Shown: positions 26,693 through 37,209 of the stretch, in pieces | Numbering within the stretch: the first letter of the stretch is position 1 | Layout: each line of letters opens with the position of its first letter | Assembly (NCBI RefSeq): GCF_000152845.1 | Contig: NZ_CH902584.1 | Span: 918,375-982,374 of the forward strand | Reading direction: 5' to 3' | Source: Roseovarius sp. 217 | Lineage (GTDB): Bacteria; Pseudomonadota; Alphaproteobacteria; Rhodobacterales; Rhodobacteraceae | Length of the DNA: 64,000 nucleotides | The notes under the pieces: generated by a model | The model's input: only the letters and a program-made list of their open reading frames with translations | Told to the model about the DNA's origin: nothing | Databases searched by the model: none | Translations under genes and position numbers: made by a program

Positions 26693-26725
26693 GCGCCGCC
26701 CGAGGCACTATACCCCGGGCGGCGC
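26693..26725. other. Ten-pair hairpin between fhs and folD
   Basis: GCGCCGCCCG (26693-26702) pairs perfectly with CGGGCGGCGC (26716-26725), loop of 13 bases. It lies 13 bases after the fhs stop on the minus strand and 45 before folD. With no T-tract it may cause partial or Rho-assisted termination, or protect the fhs message end. Confidence 0.55.
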
Positions 26726-26738
26726 TGTTCGGTTTGGC

Positions 26739-28415
26739 TTAAAAGAGACCTTCGATCTGACCACCCGCATTGAGACGGATCGTCTCGGCGGCAGGTTTGC
26801 TGGGCAGGCCCGGCATGGTCATGATCTCGCCGCAGACCACCACGACAAAGCCAGCACCGGCCGAGAGCCGCACTTCGCGGACCGGCACGGAGTGGCCGGT
26901 GGGCGCGCCGCGGCGGTTCGGGTCGGTGGTAAAGCTGTACTGCGTCTTGGCCATGCAGACCGGCAGGTTGCCATAGCCCTGCGATTCCCATTCCTTGAGC
27001 TGATTGCGGATTTTCTGATCCGCGAGCACCTCGTCGGCACGGTAGATGCGCTTGGCGATGGTCTCGATCTTGTGGAAGAGCGACATATCATCGGGGTAGA
27101 GCGGTGCAAAGTTGGCTTTGCCGGACTCGGCCAGTTCGACCACCTTGCGTGCCAGCGGCTCCGAGCCTTCGGAACCGAGTTCCCAGTGACGTGACAGCAC
27201 CGCCTCGGCGCCGTGGCCCGCGACATACTCTTTCACGGCTGCAACCTCGGCGTCGGTGTCGGTGACGAAATGGTTGATCGCAACCACAACCGGCACACCA
27301 AAGGATTTGACGTTCTCAATGTGACGCCCAAGGTTGGGGCAACCGGACTTGACCGCGTCGACATTCTCTGCACCCAGATCGGCCTTGGCCACGCCGCCGT
27401 TCATCTTCATCGCGCGGACCGTGGCCACGATCACCACGCAATCGGGGGCAAGACCCGCCTTGCGGCATTTGATGTTCATGAACTTTTCAGCGCCAAGGTC
27501 GGCACCAAAGCCCGCTTCGGTCACAACGTAATCGCTGATCTTGAGGGCGGTGGTGGTGGCGATGACCGAGTTGCAGCCATGCGCGATATTGGCGAAGGGG
27601 CCGCCATGCACGAAGGCGGGGTTGTTTTCCAACGTCTGCACCAGGTTCGGCTGCATCGCGTCCTTGAGGAGCACGGTCATCGCGCCCTCGGCCTTGATGT
27701 CACGGCAGAAGACGGGTGTCTTGTCGCGGCGGTAGGCCACGATCATCGAGCCGAGACGGTCTTCGAGATCCTTGAGGTTCTTGGCGAGGCAGAGGATCGC
27801 CATGACTTCGGAGGCCACGGTGATGTCAAACCCGTCTTCACGGGCAAAGCCGTTGGACACACCGCCGAGCGAGGATGTGATCTGGCGCAGGGAGCGGTCA
27901 TTCATGTCCACCACGCGACGCCAGACGACGCGGCGGGTGTCGATGTCAAGGTCGTTGCCCCAATAGATGTGGTTGTCGATCATCGCGCTGAGCAGCGAAT
28001 GCGCCGAGGTGATGGCATGGAAATCGCCGGTGAAATGGAGGTTCATGTCCTCCATCGGCACGACCTGCGCATAGCCACCGCCCGCGGCCCCGCCCTTCAT
28101 GCCGAAGTTCGGCCCGAGCGAGGCCTCGCGGATGCAGACAGTCGCCTTTTTGCCGATCCGGTTCAGGCCATCGCCGAGACCGACGGTGGTCGTGGTCTTG
28201 CCTTCGCCAGCCGGCGTCGGGTTGATGGCGGTCACGAGGATGAGTCGACCGTTCTTGTTGCCCTGCACCGAATCGATGAACTTCTGGCTCACCTTGGCCT
28301 TGTCATGTCCATAGGGCAGCAGATCTTCGTTGGAGATGCCGCGCTTTTCGCCAATCTCTTGGATCGGACGCTTCTTTGCCTCGCGTGCAATCTCGATATC
28401 GCTCTTGTAACCCAT
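26739..28415 (-). CDS. fhs: Formate-tetrahydrofolate ligase
   Basis: A 558-residue cytosolic enzyme that makes 10-formyl-THF from formate, THF and ATP. The ATP-binding loop reads [18 protein letters not shown] near residues 65-82, followed by [15 protein letters not shown] [24 protein letters not shown] (about 94-117), [20 protein letters not shown] and [19 protein letters not shown] near the C terminus. ATG 28415 follows GGAAGGAAACG. With folD it forms the formate-oxidising/assimilating C1-folate branch common in marine Rhodobacteraceae that use methylated compounds. Its leader contains a long inverted repeat. Confidence 0.97.
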   Translation of the reverse strand: MGYKSDIEIAREAKKRPIQEIGEKRGISNEDLLPYGHDKAKVSQKFIDSVQGNKNGRLILVTAINPTPAGEGKTTTTVGLGDGLNRIGKKATVCIREASLGPNFGMKGGAAGGGYAQVVPMEDMNLHFTGDFHAITSAHSLLSAMIDNHIYWGNDLDIDTRRVVWRRVVDMNDRSLRQITSSLGGVSNGFAREDGFDITVASEVMAILCLAKNLKDLEDRLGSMIVAYRRDKTPVFCRDIKAEGAMTVLLKDAMQPNLVQTLENNPAFVHGGPFANIAHGCNSVIATTTALKISDYVVTEAGFGADLGAEKFMNIKCRKAGLAPDCVVIVATVRAMKMNGGVAKADLGAENVDAVKSGCPNLGRHIENVKSFGVPVVVAINHFVTDTDAEVAAVKEYVAGHGAEAVLSRHWELGSEGSEPLARKVVELAESGKANFAPLYPDDMSLFHKIETIAKRIYRADEVLADQKIRNQLKEWESQGYGNLPVCMAKTQYSFTTDPNRRGAPTGHSVPVREVRLSAGAGFVVVVCGEIMTMPGLPSKPAAETIRLNAGGQIEGLF

Positions 28416-28449
28416 AGTCGTTTCCTTCCCTTGTCTGTTGAGCCTGGTC

Positions 28450-28544
28450 TGACCACGGTCATAGCCAATCCCCGGCATCCCACAGCATGCGAATCCGACA
28501 CATGGACCCGTGGTTGCGGCGGGCTGTCGCAGTCTGTGTCGGAT
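28450..28544 (-). promoter_or_regulatory. Structured leader upstream of fhs
   Basis: In the 150 bases between the MOSC gene and fhs, ATCCGACACA (28493-28502) pairs perfectly with TGTGTCGGAT (28535-28544). Inside the 32-base loop CCCG and CGGG can form a second short stem. Nearer to fhs, TGACC-AC-GGTCA (28450-28461) is a perfect palindrome. This could be a cis-acting RNA or two protein operators. It does not match a riboswitch class I can name. Confidence 0.45.
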
Positions 28545-28565
28545 CGGAAACGATTTTGGGGACTT

Positions 28566-29171
28566 TCAGAGCAGGCTGCCACGGGCACGCGACAGCTCGG
28601 ACCAGATCGGTTGATCGGGAATATGCAGGCGCAGGGTATCGCCGCGGCTGAGCCGTCCCTCGCGCTCGACCCAAGCGGTGACGCCGCGCCGCCCCGAGGC
28701 CGCGCGCTTGAACCGCGCCCCAAAGCCCGGCGCGTATCCCTCGATCACCTTGGCGGGCAATTGGCAGGGGCGGTTTTCCATATCCACCACCAACGTCACC
28801 CCATCCGGCCCTTGCAGGCGCGACGAAGGCGGCAGGTGGCTGAGATCGGGAATACCCTCGATCACCAACGACGCCCCGAGCCATGCCGGGTCGAGCCGCG
28901 CTATGCCCATGGTCGCGGCGATGGCTGTGAGCTCTTCGACCGAGAGCACCGAGAATTGCCGCACATTGCGGATCTCGGTGTTACGGGGATGTTGTGACAG
29001 CACGCGGCTACAGGAGGGACGCGTCAAGCCTGCGTGGTCCTCGCCTGCGATCCCGGCGAAGGTCACGTCCACGGCGTCGAGCGGTTCCGCTTCGAGCGTG
29101 GTGTCGCGCTGGGCAACCCGGCCCAACCATGTGAGTCGAGCCTCATACTCGGTTGGGATCAATGCAGGCAT
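28566..29171 (-). CDS. MOSC-domain protein
   Basis: A 201-residue protein matching the MOSC fold (beta-rich domain shared by molybdenum cofactor sulfurases and YiiM-like proteins). It has a conserved core around GEDHAGLTRPSCSRVLSQHP, RNVRQFSVLSVEEL, LGASLVIEGIPDLSHLPPSS and MENRPCQLPAKVIE; the cysteine in ENRPCQ (about residue 149) is the likely sulfur-carrying residue. ATG 29171 is chosen; upstream codons of the longer frame look non-coding. It lies 64 bases after the Tam-like gene. Substrate unknown; Moco-related sulfur or amidoxime chemistry is inferred from the family. Confidence 0.8.
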   Translation of the reverse strand: MPALIPTEYEARLTWLGRVAQRDTTLEAEPLDAVDVTFAGIAGEDHAGLTRPSCSRVLSQHPRNTEIRNVRQFSVLSVEELTAIAATMGIARLDPAWLGASLVIEGIPDLSHLPPSSRLQGPDGVTLVVDMENRPCQLPAKVIEGYAPGFGARFKRAASGRRGVTAWVEREGRLSRGDTLRLHIPDQPIWSELSRARGSLL

Positions 29172-29235
29172 TGGTGCGCGCCCCGTTTTTTCTTGGTGAC
29201 AAATACTCGCCCCGCAGGGTCGCTCGCCGTGCGGC

Positions 29236-30021
29236 TCAAACGGTGAGGGTAAAGAACAGGCGGCGGAAGGGGAAGAGCACGGTGCCATCGGCGCGGACCG
29301 GATAGGCGGTGTGCATCACCTCTTCGTAGCGGCGGATGAGATCGGCCTTTTCATCCGGCTCGAGCGCGGCCAGCACTGGGCGGGCATAGGTGCTCTCGGT
29401 GTAGCGGCGCACCGGATGGCTGCCGGGTTCTGCGGTGAGGCGTTGGTAATAGTCGGTTTCCCAGAGGCGGAATTGACCGAGGGGGGCCAACAGTTCCTCG
29501 TATCTGATTGGGGTCATCACGCCGGGAGTGCCCATTTTCTCGACTCGGCCGTCAAACAGTTCTTTGGCGAGCGAGAGCCAGACGCGGTGGGACGGCGCCT
29601 TGTTCTGATGCGGCATCTGCACGGCGAGCGTGCCCCCCTTGCCCAGCATGCGCACCAGCCGGGGCATCAGCGCCTCGTGATTGCCAACCCAATGCAGGGC
29701 CGCATTGGAATAGATCAGACCCGGCGCGCGGCGCGGATGCCAATCGGCGATGTCGCCCTGTTGCAGCGCGTCATAGCCCCCGGCCGCGCGGGCCTTTTCG
29801 AGCATCGCCGGGCTGGCATCGACGCCGACCACCGTTCGATTGCCCGCACGGGCGCGCAGCGCCTCGGCCATCACGCCATTGCCACAGCCGAGATCGACCA
29901 CATCCCCCGCGCCCATTTGCCCGACCGCGTTCAAGAGATCGAGGGCGGGGCGCAGACGTTGATCCCGGAACCTTGCATAGGCTCCGGGATTCCAGTCTTG
30001 TTTCGCGGGAGTCGTGCTCAC
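29236..30021 (-). CDS. tam: Trans-aconitate 2-methyltransferase-like protein
   Basis: A 261-residue class I SAM methyltransferase. Motif I is [15 protein letters not shown] (about 41-55), followed by [15 protein letters not shown] (about 64-78) and [14 protein letters not shown] (about 102-115), which with the tail [19 protein letters not shown] match Tam (methylation of trans-aconitate). Its start overlaps the ftsH stop by four bases, so it is translated from the ftsH transcript. Other small acids could be substrates. Confidence 0.85.
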   Translation of the reverse strand: MSTTPAKQDWNPGAYARFRDQRLRPALDLLNAVGQMGAGDVVDLGCGNGVMAEALRARAGNRTVVGVDASPAMLEKARAAGGYDALQQGDIADWHPRRAPGLIYSNAALHWVGNHEALMPRLVRMLGKGGTLAVQMPHQNKAPSHRVWLSLAKELFDGRVEKMGTPGVMTPIRYEELLAPLGQFRLWETDYYQRLTAEPGSHPVRRYTESTYARPVLAALEPDEKADLIRRYEEVMHTAYPVRADGTVLFPFRRLFFTLTV

Positions 30022-31940
30022 GTCGAGGGCTCTGGCTCCAGCCCGCCGTCACCGGTGCCAGGCGTGGATTTGGGCTTGGTCTTGGGGATGGCGGTGACAG
30101 AGGGTTTCATGGCCTCTGCCGTGCCATCATCGTCATCATCCGCCGCGGGCGGCTCGCCGCGCATGACGCGCTTGATTTCCTCGCCGGTCAGGGTTTCGTA
30201 TTCCAAAAGGCCCTGTGCCAGACGTTCCCAATCCTCTTGACGGTCGGTCAGGATCTTCTTGGCGCGGATATAGGCCTCGTCGATCAGGCGTTTGACCTCT
30301 TCCTCGATCAGCTCTTTGGTATGAGCGGAAATCGAGAAGCCACCCGCGCCGTTGCCCATGTAGCCTTCGTGCGCCTGTTCATAGTCGATATTGCCGACCT
30401 TGTCGGACATGCCCCAGCGCATCACCATGGCGCGCGCCAGACCGCTGGCCTGCTGAATGTCGCCTGCGGGACCGTTGGAGACGTTATCCTCGCCGTATTT
30501 GAGGATTTCGGCAGCCTTGCCCGCCATGGTCATGGCGAGTTTCTCTTCGCATTCCGAGCGGTGCCAGTTGAGGCGGTCGATCTCGGGCAGGCTAACCACC
30601 ATGCCGAGGGCGCCACCGCGCGGGATGATCGTGGCCTTATACACAGGATCGCATTTCGGCAGGGCGAGGCCCACGACGGCATGCCCGGCCTCGTGATAGG
30701 CGGTTTTTTCCTTTTGGTCGTCGGTCAGGACCATCGAGCGGCGCTCGGCCCCCATCATCACCTTGTCCTTGGCGTTCTCGAAATCGACCATGGTGACAAA
30801 GCGGCGGCCCACACGCGCGGCGGTCAGCGCCGCCTCGTTGACGAGGTTGGCAAGGTCCGCCCCCGAGAAGCCCGGCGTGCCGCGTGCAATCAGGCGCAGG
30901 TCCACATCGGGGCCAAGCGGCGTCTTGCGGGCATGCACGTTGAGGATTTTCTCGCGGCCCTTGATGTCGGGGTTGGGCACGGTGACCTGACGGTCAAAGC
31001 GACCGGGACGCAAGAGCGCGGGATCAAGCACGTCCTTGCGGTTGGTGGCCGCGATGATGATCACGCCTTCGTTTGCCTCGAACCCGTCCATCTCGACAAG
31101 GAGTTGGTTCAGCGTCTGTTCCCGCTCATCGTTGCCGCCGCCATAGCCCGCACCGCGGTGGCGACCGACGGCGTCAATCTCGTCGATAAAGACGATACAG
31201 GGCGCGTTCTTCTTGGCCTGCTCGAACATGTCGCGCACACGGGATGCACCGACGCCGACGAACATTTCCACAAAGTCAGAGCCGGAGATGGTGAAGAAGG
31301 GCACGCCCGCCTCGCCTGCAATCGCGCGGGCAAGCAGGGTTTTACCGGTGCCCGGCGGGCCGACCAGCAGCGCGCCCTTGGGGATCTTGCCACCAAGCCG
31401 CGAGAATTTCTGCGGGTTGCGCAGGAATTCAACGATTTCCTCAAGCTCTTCCTTGGCCTCGTCGATGCCAGCCACATCGTCAAAGGTCACGCGGCCATGC
31501 TTTTCGGTCAGCATCTTGGCCTTGGATTTGCCAAAGCCCATCGCGCCGCCCTTGCCGCCGCCCTGCATGCGGTTCATGAAATAGATCCAGACGCCGATCA
31601 ACAGGAGGAACGGCAGGAGCGAGACCAGAAAGGTCTGAAAACCGGATTGCTGCTGGCTCTCGGCCTTGACCGGGATACCTGCGTCGATCAGGCGTTGGGT
31701 GATTTCTGCATCCTCGGGCTTGATCGTGGCGTAGTCCTGACCATCCGCGCCGCGATAGCGGACGGTTTCGCCATCCAGTGTCACCTGGCTCACGGCACCG
31801 CTGTCAACTGCCTCGACAAAATCGGAATATGGCACCGCGCGGCTCTGGAGTGTGTTGCCCGAGCCACTGAACAGGTTGAACAGCGCGAGGATCAACAGGA
31901 ACAGCACCAGCCAGAAGGCGATATTTCTTGCGTTACCCAA
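30018..31940 (-). CDS. ftsH: ATP-dependent zinc metalloprotease FtsH
   Basis: Membrane-bound AAA protease of 640 residues that degrades misfolded membrane proteins and regulatory proteins. Two membrane helices flank a periplasmic domain (about residues 8-25 and 103-121). Walker A GPPGTGKT is at 194-201, Walker [13 protein letters not shown] near 249, SRH region [20 protein letters not shown] near 300-319, and the zinc site HEAGH at 416-420. The C-terminal tail is acidic and proline-rich. It lies 79 bases after tilS, an order common in this family, and is coupled to tam. Confidence 0.98.
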   Translation of the reverse strand: MGNARNIAFWLVLFLLILALFNLFSGSGNTLQSRAVPYSDFVEAVDSGAVSQVTLDGETVRYRGADGQDYATIKPEDAEITQRLIDAGIPVKAESQQQSGFQTFLVSLLPFLLLIGVWIYFMNRMQGGGKGGAMGFGKSKAKMLTEKHGRVTFDDVAGIDEAKEELEEIVEFLRNPQKFSRLGGKIPKGALLVGPPGTGKTLLARAIAGEAGVPFFTISGSDFVEMFVGVGASRVRDMFEQAKKNAPCIVFIDEIDAVGRHRGAGYGGGNDEREQTLNQLLVEMDGFEANEGVIIIAATNRKDVLDPALLRPGRFDRQVTVPNPDIKGREKILNVHARKTPLGPDVDLRLIARGTPGFSGADLANLVNEAALTAARVGRRFVTMVDFENAKDKVMMGAERRSMVLTDDQKEKTAYHEAGHAVVGLALPKCDPVYKATIIPRGGALGMVVSLPEIDRLNWHRSECEEKLAMTMAGKAAEILKYGEDNVSNGPAGDIQQASGLARAMVMRWGMSDKVGNIDYEQAHEGYMGNGAGGFSISAHTKELIEEEVKRLIDEAYIRAKKILTDRQEDWERLAQGLLEYETLTGEEIKRVMRGEPPAADDDDDGTAEAMKPSVTAIPKTKPKSTPGTGDGGLEPEPST

Positions 31941-32019
31941 GGGTTCTCTCCCAAAATTCGTATTCCCGTGCGTCTAGCACAGGGTGCGTGGATCATAAAT
32001 AGAGATCACGGGCCTATCT

Positions 32020-33279
32020 TCAATGAGATAATAGCGCCATCAGCAGATTGTCCTGATCGCGGCGCAGGGTCAGGGCCCAGCCGTTCGGCCAGCCCATGAG
32101 GGGTGCGGCAATCAGGGAATCGCCCTGCCAGAGACCGGGTGTCGCCAAGGCAGACGCATGCGGCAGGCCGCTGAGACGCCAATCGGGGCAGGCGCTCAGG
32201 CCCGCAGGACCGAGGGCCGCAATCTCGATATCGGCAGGATCTGACGGGCCGATTGCCTGCCAGCGAGTGTCCCACAGGGCGGTTGCGGGCGTACGCAGAT
32301 CCTTGACCGCGTCATATTCGCGCGTGAGGCGCAGGTGACCGGATTTGGCAGGCAAAAGCAGGCCGCCCTGCAGGGTCATGGTCTGGCCTGCGCGCGCCGC
32401 TGCGAGCAGGGCGGACAGGGCCGCGCCACGCGGCGGATACTCCGCCCCGGTCAGCCACTGGAGCGCGCCATGCAGCAGGCGGCGGGCGATCTCATCGGGC
32501 AGATTGGCAAAGCCCGCGTGATCAATGAGCAGGTCGCCTGCCTCAACACGGGTGAGCGTGCGGGCGGCGGCGTGGGTGGTGTGAGAGAGCGCGGTGCGCG
32601 CGTCCGACAGATTGCACGCCACTTCGGCAAGGGTTGCGGCATCCAGGCCCAGAGGGGCCAGAGCCGCGAGGATTTCGCGCGCGCGCGGGCGAAGATAAGA
32701 CGTGTCCACATTTGTAGGATCGTCAATCCACGTCTGCCTGAGCCCGCGAAGATGGTCGCGCAGGGCTTCGCGGGCAAGACCCAGGAGCGGGCGATGAAAG
32801 GTCACGCCCTCTTGGGTCCAGCGCGGGCGCATGGCGGCGAGACCGTCCACCCCCGCGCCGCGCGCCAGCCGCATCAGGAAGGTTTCGGCAAGATCGTCCT
32901 GAGTATGGCCGATGGCGATGTCGGTCAGGCCTTGCGCCGCGGCCCAGTCCGACATGAGCGTGTAGCGGGCGCGGCGGGCGCGGTCGGGCAGATTGCCGGA
33001 CCCGCCGCAGCCCTGCCAATGCAGAGTGTGGTGCGGCACATTGAGGCGGGCGCAGATATGCGCCACCTCTGCGGCCTCGGCCCCCGCCTCGGGGCGCAGG
33101 CCGTGATCGACGGTGACAGCGGCAAGGGCCGGGCCGCCTGCGCGCTGCCAGTCATGGAGGAGATGGAGGAGCGCCAGCGAATCGCTTCCGCCGGAGACCG
33201 CCACCCCGAGCCGGGGCGGCGGATGCCCTGCAAAACAGGCCGCGACACGGTCGCGGAGCCGCGCATCGGGCGGTGTCAC
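32020..33279 (-). CDS. tilS: tRNA(Ile)-lysidine synthase
   Basis: Enzyme of 419 residues that converts the wobble cytidine of tRNA-Ile(CAU) to lysidine, changing its identity from AUG to AUA reading. The PP-loop SGGSDSLALL lies near residues 29-38, then HGLRPEAGAEA near 59-69, TDIAIGHTQDDLAETFLMRLARGAGVDGLAAM near 118-149 and FHRPLLGLAREALRDH near 159-174. The C-terminal domain is present. Its start overlaps the cpoB stop by four bases, tying it to the Tol-Pal operon. Confidence 0.95.
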   Translation of the reverse strand: MTPPDARLRDRVAACFAGHPPPRLGVAVSGGSDSLALLHLLHDWQRAGGPALAAVTVDHGLRPEAGAEAAEVAHICARLNVPHHTLHWQGCGGSGNLPDRARRARYTLMSDWAAAQGLTDIAIGHTQDDLAETFLMRLARGAGVDGLAAMRPRWTQEGVTFHRPLLGLAREALRDHLRGLRQTWIDDPTNVDTSYLRPRAREILAALAPLGLDAATLAEVACNLSDARTALSHTTHAAARTLTRVEAGDLLIDHAGFANLPDEIARRLLHGALQWLTGAEYPPRGAALSALLAAARAGQTMTLQGGLLLPAKSGHLRLTREYDAVKDLRTPATALWDTRWQAIGPSDPADIEIAALGPAGLSACPDWRLSGLPHASALATPGLWQGDSLIAAPLMGWPNGWALTLRRDQDNLLMALLSH

Positions 33280-34121
33280 GAACAGCCCAGGCGGCTCATC
33301 TCGGTTTGCGCGGAGGCAACGGCCGCCGCCGTGGGATAGCGCGCCGCCACTTGGGCGAGGGTCACGCAGGCCTCTTGGGTCTGGCCCAGACGGCCAAGCG
33401 CGCGGCCCAGACGAAAGAGGGATTCCGGGGCCTCTGCGCCGTCGGGGGCGGCGCTGAAGCTGTCGAGATAGGCGCGCGCGGCCTCGCTTTGTTGGCCCGA
33501 TGCCTCGAGCGCCTCGCCGCGCAGGAGACCGGCCCGGCCCGACAGCGGGCTGCCCGGATAGGTGGAGAGGAAGGTGGCAAACCCTGCCGCCGCCTCATCG
33601 TGGTTGCCGGCCTGCAAGGCGGCCTCGGCCCGCTCGAAATCGTCCTTTTCGCCGATTGCAAGTTGGGGGGCATTGTCAGTGGGCGTGGGGGTCGACGGTG
33701 ATGGCAGAGCGGCGGTGCCGCCGCCCGCTGTCACCGGATCAACCCCGCCCAGAGTGCTGCCCGGCTCCAGCGTGGCGATGTCGCAGGCCGGTTCCAGTTC
33801 GCAGAGGCGGAATTCCAGATCGCCCACGCGATTGGTGCCGTCAGACACCACGCGGTCGATGCGGAATTCCAGCTCTTCGGTCTTGGACGTGAGGCGCTGC
33901 ACCTCGCTTTCGATGGCATTCACGCGGTCCACGAGCGAGCCGCCGCCGCCGAGTTGCCCCGCGCCGCCAGTGGTGCTGAGTTCGCGCTTGAGATGCTGCA
34001 AGGTCACGTAAAGGACCGACAGTTCCTGTCGGATATCGGCCAAGGTCTGATCCGATTGCGCGACAGCCCCATAGGGCGCGACAAAGAGGCCAGCGGCCAG
34101 AAGAAACGCGAAACGGCGCAT
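33276..34121 (-). CDS. cpoB: Cell division coordinator CpoB (YbgF)
   Basis: A 281-residue periplasmic protein that links Tol-Pal to peptidoglycan synthesis during constriction. A Sec signal covers residues 1-22 (ending GAVAQ). A coiled coil spans about 27-105 (TLADIRQELSVLYVTLQHLKREL and VNAIESEVQRLTSKTEELEFRID), a Pro/Thr/Ser linker follows (about 125-150) and C-terminal TPR-like repeats span about 155-275 (FERAEAALQAGNHDEAAAGF). It is the last true Tol-Pal member, 21 bases after pal. Confidence 0.92.
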   Translation of the reverse strand: MRRFAFLLAAGLFVAPYGAVAQSDQTLADIRQELSVLYVTLQHLKRELSTTGGAGQLGGGGSLVDRVNAIESEVQRLTSKTEELEFRIDRVVSDGTNRVGDLEFRLCELEPACDIATLEPGSTLGGVDPVTAGGGTAALPSPSTPTPTDNAPQLAIGEKDDFERAEAALQAGNHDEAAAGFATFLSTYPGSPLSGRAGLLRGEALEASGQQSEAARAYLDSFSAAPDGAEAPESLFRLGRALGRLGQTQEACVTLAQVAARYPTAAAVASAQTEMSRLGCS

Positions 34122-34142
34122 GGTTCTGCCCTCTCTGTTGGC

Positions 34143-34655
34143 TTAGCTGCCCAGACCGGCGGCGAGCACGGTGACCGCGCGGCGGTTCTTGGTGTAGCAG
34201 GCCTCGTTGCTGCAAATCTCGATCGGGCGTTCCTTGCCAAAGCTGACGACGCGCAGACGGTTGGGGGCGACGCCCTGAGTGATCAGATATTCCTGCACGG
34301 CGTTGGCGCGGCGCGCACCCAAGGCGAGGTTGTATTCGCGGGTGCCCTGCTCGTCGGCGTGGCCTTCGATCACGGCGGTGAAATCGCGATTGGTCATCAG
34401 CCAGTTGGCCTGACCGTCAAGCGTGGATTGTGCCGTTGCATTGAGGGTGGGTTGGTCCACCTCGAACAGCACGCGGTCGCCAACGGCCTGCTGGAAATAA
34501 GCCGCCGACGTCGGGTCCTGCGCCGACCCTGCAAGGCCAGCCCCGGCACCGTTATTGAGATCGACGGAATTGCCGTTGTCGAAGCGATCAGGATTGGTAC
34601 AGGCGGCCAGTGCCAGCCCTGCACAGAGGATCAGTGTCTTGCTCAGATAGGTCAT
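34143..34655 (-). CDS. pal: Peptidoglycan-associated lipoprotein Pal
   Basis: Outer-membrane lipoprotein of 170 residues. The lipobox LAAC places the lipidated cysteine at C19. The OmpA-like peptidoglycan-binding domain (about 60-165) has the hallmark VIEGHADEQGTREYNLALGARRANAVQEYL with the binding Asp and Arg, and ends GCYTKNRRA-like (EACYTKNRRAVTV). It partners TolB and TolA in outer-membrane invagination at division. It lies 75 bases after tolB. Confidence 0.97.
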   Translation of the reverse strand: MTYLSKTLILCAGLALAACTNPDRFDNGNSVDLNNGAGAGLAGSAQDPTSAAYFQQAVGDRVLFEVDQPTLNATAQSTLDGQANWLMTNRDFTAVIEGHADEQGTREYNLALGARRANAVQEYLITQGVAPNRLRVVSFGKERPIEICSNEACYTKNRRAVTVLAAGLGS

Positions 34656-34730
34656 TTTAGCCCCATTCGGTTTCTGCCTTGGCCGTTAATATCACAGCCT
34701 GCGCCCCAAGGAAACGCAGGCCTTGTCTGT

Positions 34731-36056
34731 TCAATTCTGGAGCGGCGACCACGACGGGTCGCTCGCCCCGGTGTTGGTGGGCACGGCCTTGAGGTTGCGC
34801 CCGGTGATGTCCACCGAATAGAGGCTGGCCTGACCCTGCGCGCCTTGGGTCTCGCGGGTGAACATGATCACGCGGCCATTGGGTGCCCATGTCGGGCCTT
34901 CGTCGAGGAAAGAGGCGGTGAGCAGGCGTTCTTCGCTGCCATCGGTGCGCATGACGCCGATGTGGAACCGGCCCTTGGATTGCTTGGTGAAGGCCACGAG
35001 ATCGCCCCGCGGCGACCAGACGGGCGTGCCGTAGCGCCCCTCGCCAAAGCTGATGCGCCGGGCCTCGCCGCCGCCTGCGGACATGACATAGAGCTGCGGT
35101 GTGCCGGAGCGGTCGCTCTCGAACACGATCTGGCTGCCGTCGGGGTTATAGCTGGGCGCGGTTTCGATCGAGGGGGCGGTGGTCAGCCGGGTGCTGGCCC
35201 CGCTTCCGACGTCCATGGTGTAGAGATCGGTGTTGCCGCCCTGGGTCAGGGAATAGACCACGGTGCGCCCGTTGGGGGCAAAGCGTGGGGCAAAGCTCAT
35301 GGTGCCGTCGAGTGTGGGCAATTCACGGCGGCCAACATTGGCGACGTCAAGGACATAGATCCGCGGAAAGCCGGTCTCGTAGCTGGTATAGAGCACCCGG
35401 TCGCCGGTGGGGGAGAAGCGGGGTGCCAGAACGATGCTGGCACTATCCGTCAGATATTGCGTATTGGCCCCGTCATAATCCATGATCGCCAGTCGCTTGG
35501 CGCGCTGGTCCTTGGGGCCGCTTTCGGCGACAAACACAACGCGGCTGTCGAAATAGCCGCCCTCGCCGGTGATCCGGCTGTAGACCTGATCGGCAACCTT
35601 GTGGGCGATGCGCCGCCAACCGTCCTGTGTGCCGACCAATTGCTGACCAGATCCCAGTTCCTGACCGGAGAAGACATCATAGATGCGGAATTTGGCGACG
35701 ATGCGCCCGGCCCCATCGGTGCTGACCGCGCCCGTGATCAGCGCCTGCGCGTTGACCGCGCGCCAGTCGGCATATTGCACCGGGCTTTCGAAGCTGGTGA
35801 TCCGGCTGATATGCGCCTCGGAGGGGATCTGGCGAAAGAGGCCGGTGCCCGACAGGTCGGCCGCGATCACGCTGGCGATGTTGCGGCCGAGTTCCTGACC
35901 CGCCGCGCTGTCCGACACGAAATCAGGCGCGGCAAAGGGCATCGGTTCGATCACGCCTTCGGTGATCTCGATCCGAAGCGGGCCGTTGCCCTGCGCCAGT
36001 GCGGGCATGGCCCAAAGCGTGAGGGCTGCAAGGAGGGTCATCATAAAGCGCATCAT
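34731..36056 (-). CDS. tolB: Tol-Pal system protein TolB
   Basis: Periplasmic protein of 441 residues. A Sec signal covers about 1-21 (ending PALAQG). The N-terminal domain (about 22-165) is followed by a six-bladed beta propeller with WD40-like repeats such as [61 protein letters not shown] and [15 protein letters not shown]. It interacts with Pal and TolA. Its start overlaps tolA by four bases. Confidence 0.97.
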   Translation of the reverse strand: MMRFMMTLLAALTLWAMPALAQGNGPLRIEITEGVIEPMPFAAPDFVSDSAAGQELGRNIASVIAADLSGTGLFRQIPSEAHISRITSFESPVQYADWRAVNAQALITGAVSTDGAGRIVAKFRIYDVFSGQELGSGQQLVGTQDGWRRIAHKVADQVYSRITGEGGYFDSRVVFVAESGPKDQRAKRLAIMDYDGANTQYLTDSASIVLAPRFSPTGDRVLYTSYETGFPRIYVLDVANVGRRELPTLDGTMSFAPRFAPNGRTVVYSLTQGGNTDLYTMDVGSGASTRLTTAPSIETAPSYNPDGSQIVFESDRSGTPQLYVMSAGGGEARRISFGEGRYGTPVWSPRGDLVAFTKQSKGRFHIGVMRTDGSEERLLTASFLDEGPTWAPNGRVIMFTRETQGAQGQASLYSVDITGRNLKAVPTNTGASDPSWSPLQN

Positions 36057-37198
36057 TTGATCCTCATACTCTCCGGATTGAATGTCATTTCGATGTCACG
36101 CCACTGATCGTATTTGTCAGCAGGTAGGTTAAATCCATTGGCACCGCAACGAATGATGGCGCGGCGGGCGGCCTCGAAGGCCTGACGGGCCGCAGCGTCA
36201 GCGCCACCCGAGAAACTGTCCATGCGGATCGAGCCATTGTCTGGCCTGCCATCCTCGCCCATTCGGACCGAAACCACAACCGTTGTGCCCAGCGCCTCGG
36301 TGCTGAGAGAGCCCACGTTCCAGCATTGCTGCACGGCGACGCGGAGGGCGTCCTTTTCGCCCGATGTCAGAGGCGGGCCGCTGGGGGCTGTGTCGGTCTG
36401 CTGGCTGGCGCCAAGGGCGGCGGCGAGCGCGTCATTGACGGCGCTCTGATCGGTGGCGGGCGCGGTGGCGGTGGGTTTCGGTGTCTCTGTCGCGGCGGGT
36501 TCCGGGGTCTCGGCGGGGGCCGGGGTTTCGGCCTGTTCGACGGGGCGCGCGGGGCGTGGTTTGGGGCGCAACGAGGAGGTGGGCGCGGATTGCTCCGGCT
36601 CTTCGGCCTCGGTCACGATCTCGGTGGCGGCCTCTTCGGGGGCTGTGGCCTCGGACGGTTCTTCCTGAACCTCGGCCCCTTGGTCGGGGGTGACGTCGGG
36701 TTGCGCCACATCGTCGATGCGCACATCCGGCTCTGGCGGTGCCACGGCCTCGGGGGCGACGCGGGGGACCGGGCGCGGCTTGGGGCGGGGCGAGACCTCG
36801 GGCACCACGACGGCCACGTCCTCTTGCGGCACGTCCATCACGGGTGCTGTGTCTTCGACCTCGGCGGGCGCGGGTGGGGTGATCTCGGACACATCCGGCG
36901 CGGGATCGGGCGGGACGCTTTGCTGAGCGTCGGGCGGCGTGCTCTCGGGTGCTGCATCCGGCGTAGAGGCAAGCGGCGGGGCGGCATCGCCCGGCGCGGG
37001 GGGCTCTGGGGTGTCGATATTGGCGACGGCCTCGGGCGAGGTCGAGCGCGCGACGAGGGCGGCAAAGTCTTCGGTGGAAATGGTCGTGGCTTCGACCACC
37101 TCGAAGGGTGGTGGATCAGAGCGGAACACGCCCCCGAACAGGGCCCAGCTGATCAATGCCAGATGGCCCGCGCCCGATATGATCTGTCCGGTGTTCAC
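36053..37198 (-). CDS. tolA: TolA energy-transducing protein
   Basis: Inner-membrane protein of 381 residues spanning to the outer membrane. One N-terminal helix (about residues 7-24) is followed by a very long Pro/Glu/Ala-rich middle region (about 45-265) in place of the Lys/Ala helix of enterobacterial TolA, then a C-terminal TonB-like domain (about 280-381, with [14 protein letters not shown] and [15 protein letters not shown]). Two cysteines (about C293 and C352) may form the domain's disulfide. It works with TolQ and TolR to use proton motive force. The Pro-rich linker is typical for this class but alignable only at the ends. Confidence 0.9.
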   Translation of the reverse strand: MNTGQIISGAGHLALISWALFGGVFRSDPPPFEVVEATTISTEDFAALVARSTSPEAVANIDTPEPPAPGDAAPPLASTPDAAPESTPPDAQQSVPPDPAPDVSEITPPAPAEVEDTAPVMDVPQEDVAVVVPEVSPRPKPRPVPRVAPEAVAPPEPDVRIDDVAQPDVTPDQGAEVQEEPSEATAPEEAATEIVTEAEEPEQSAPTSSLRPKPRPARPVEQAETPAPAETPEPAATETPKPTATAPATDQSAVNDALAAALGASQQTDTAPSGPPLTSGEKDALRVAVQQCWNVGSLSTEALGTTVVVSVRMGEDGRPDNGSIRMDSFSGGADAAARQAFEAARRAIIRCGANGFNLPADKYDQWRDIEMTFNPESMRIK

Positions 37199-37209
37199 CA
37201 GATGCGCCC

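Noticed and set aside
27213..28997. Plus-strand open frame of nearly 600 codons opposite fhs
   Set aside because: Antisense to formate-THF ligase, which has all family motifs; no ribosome site and no domain in the shadow frame.
29508..32099. Very long open frame on the plus strand (over 800 codons)
   Set aside because: It lies antisense to tam and ftsH, whose protein motifs are unmistakable. High GC and codon bias of the real genes create long open frames on the other strand; its product has no recognisable domain.
33954..36107. Plus-strand open frame of over 700 codons opposite cpoB, pal and tolB
   Set aside because: Antisense shadow of well-recognised Tol-Pal genes with a low-complexity product.
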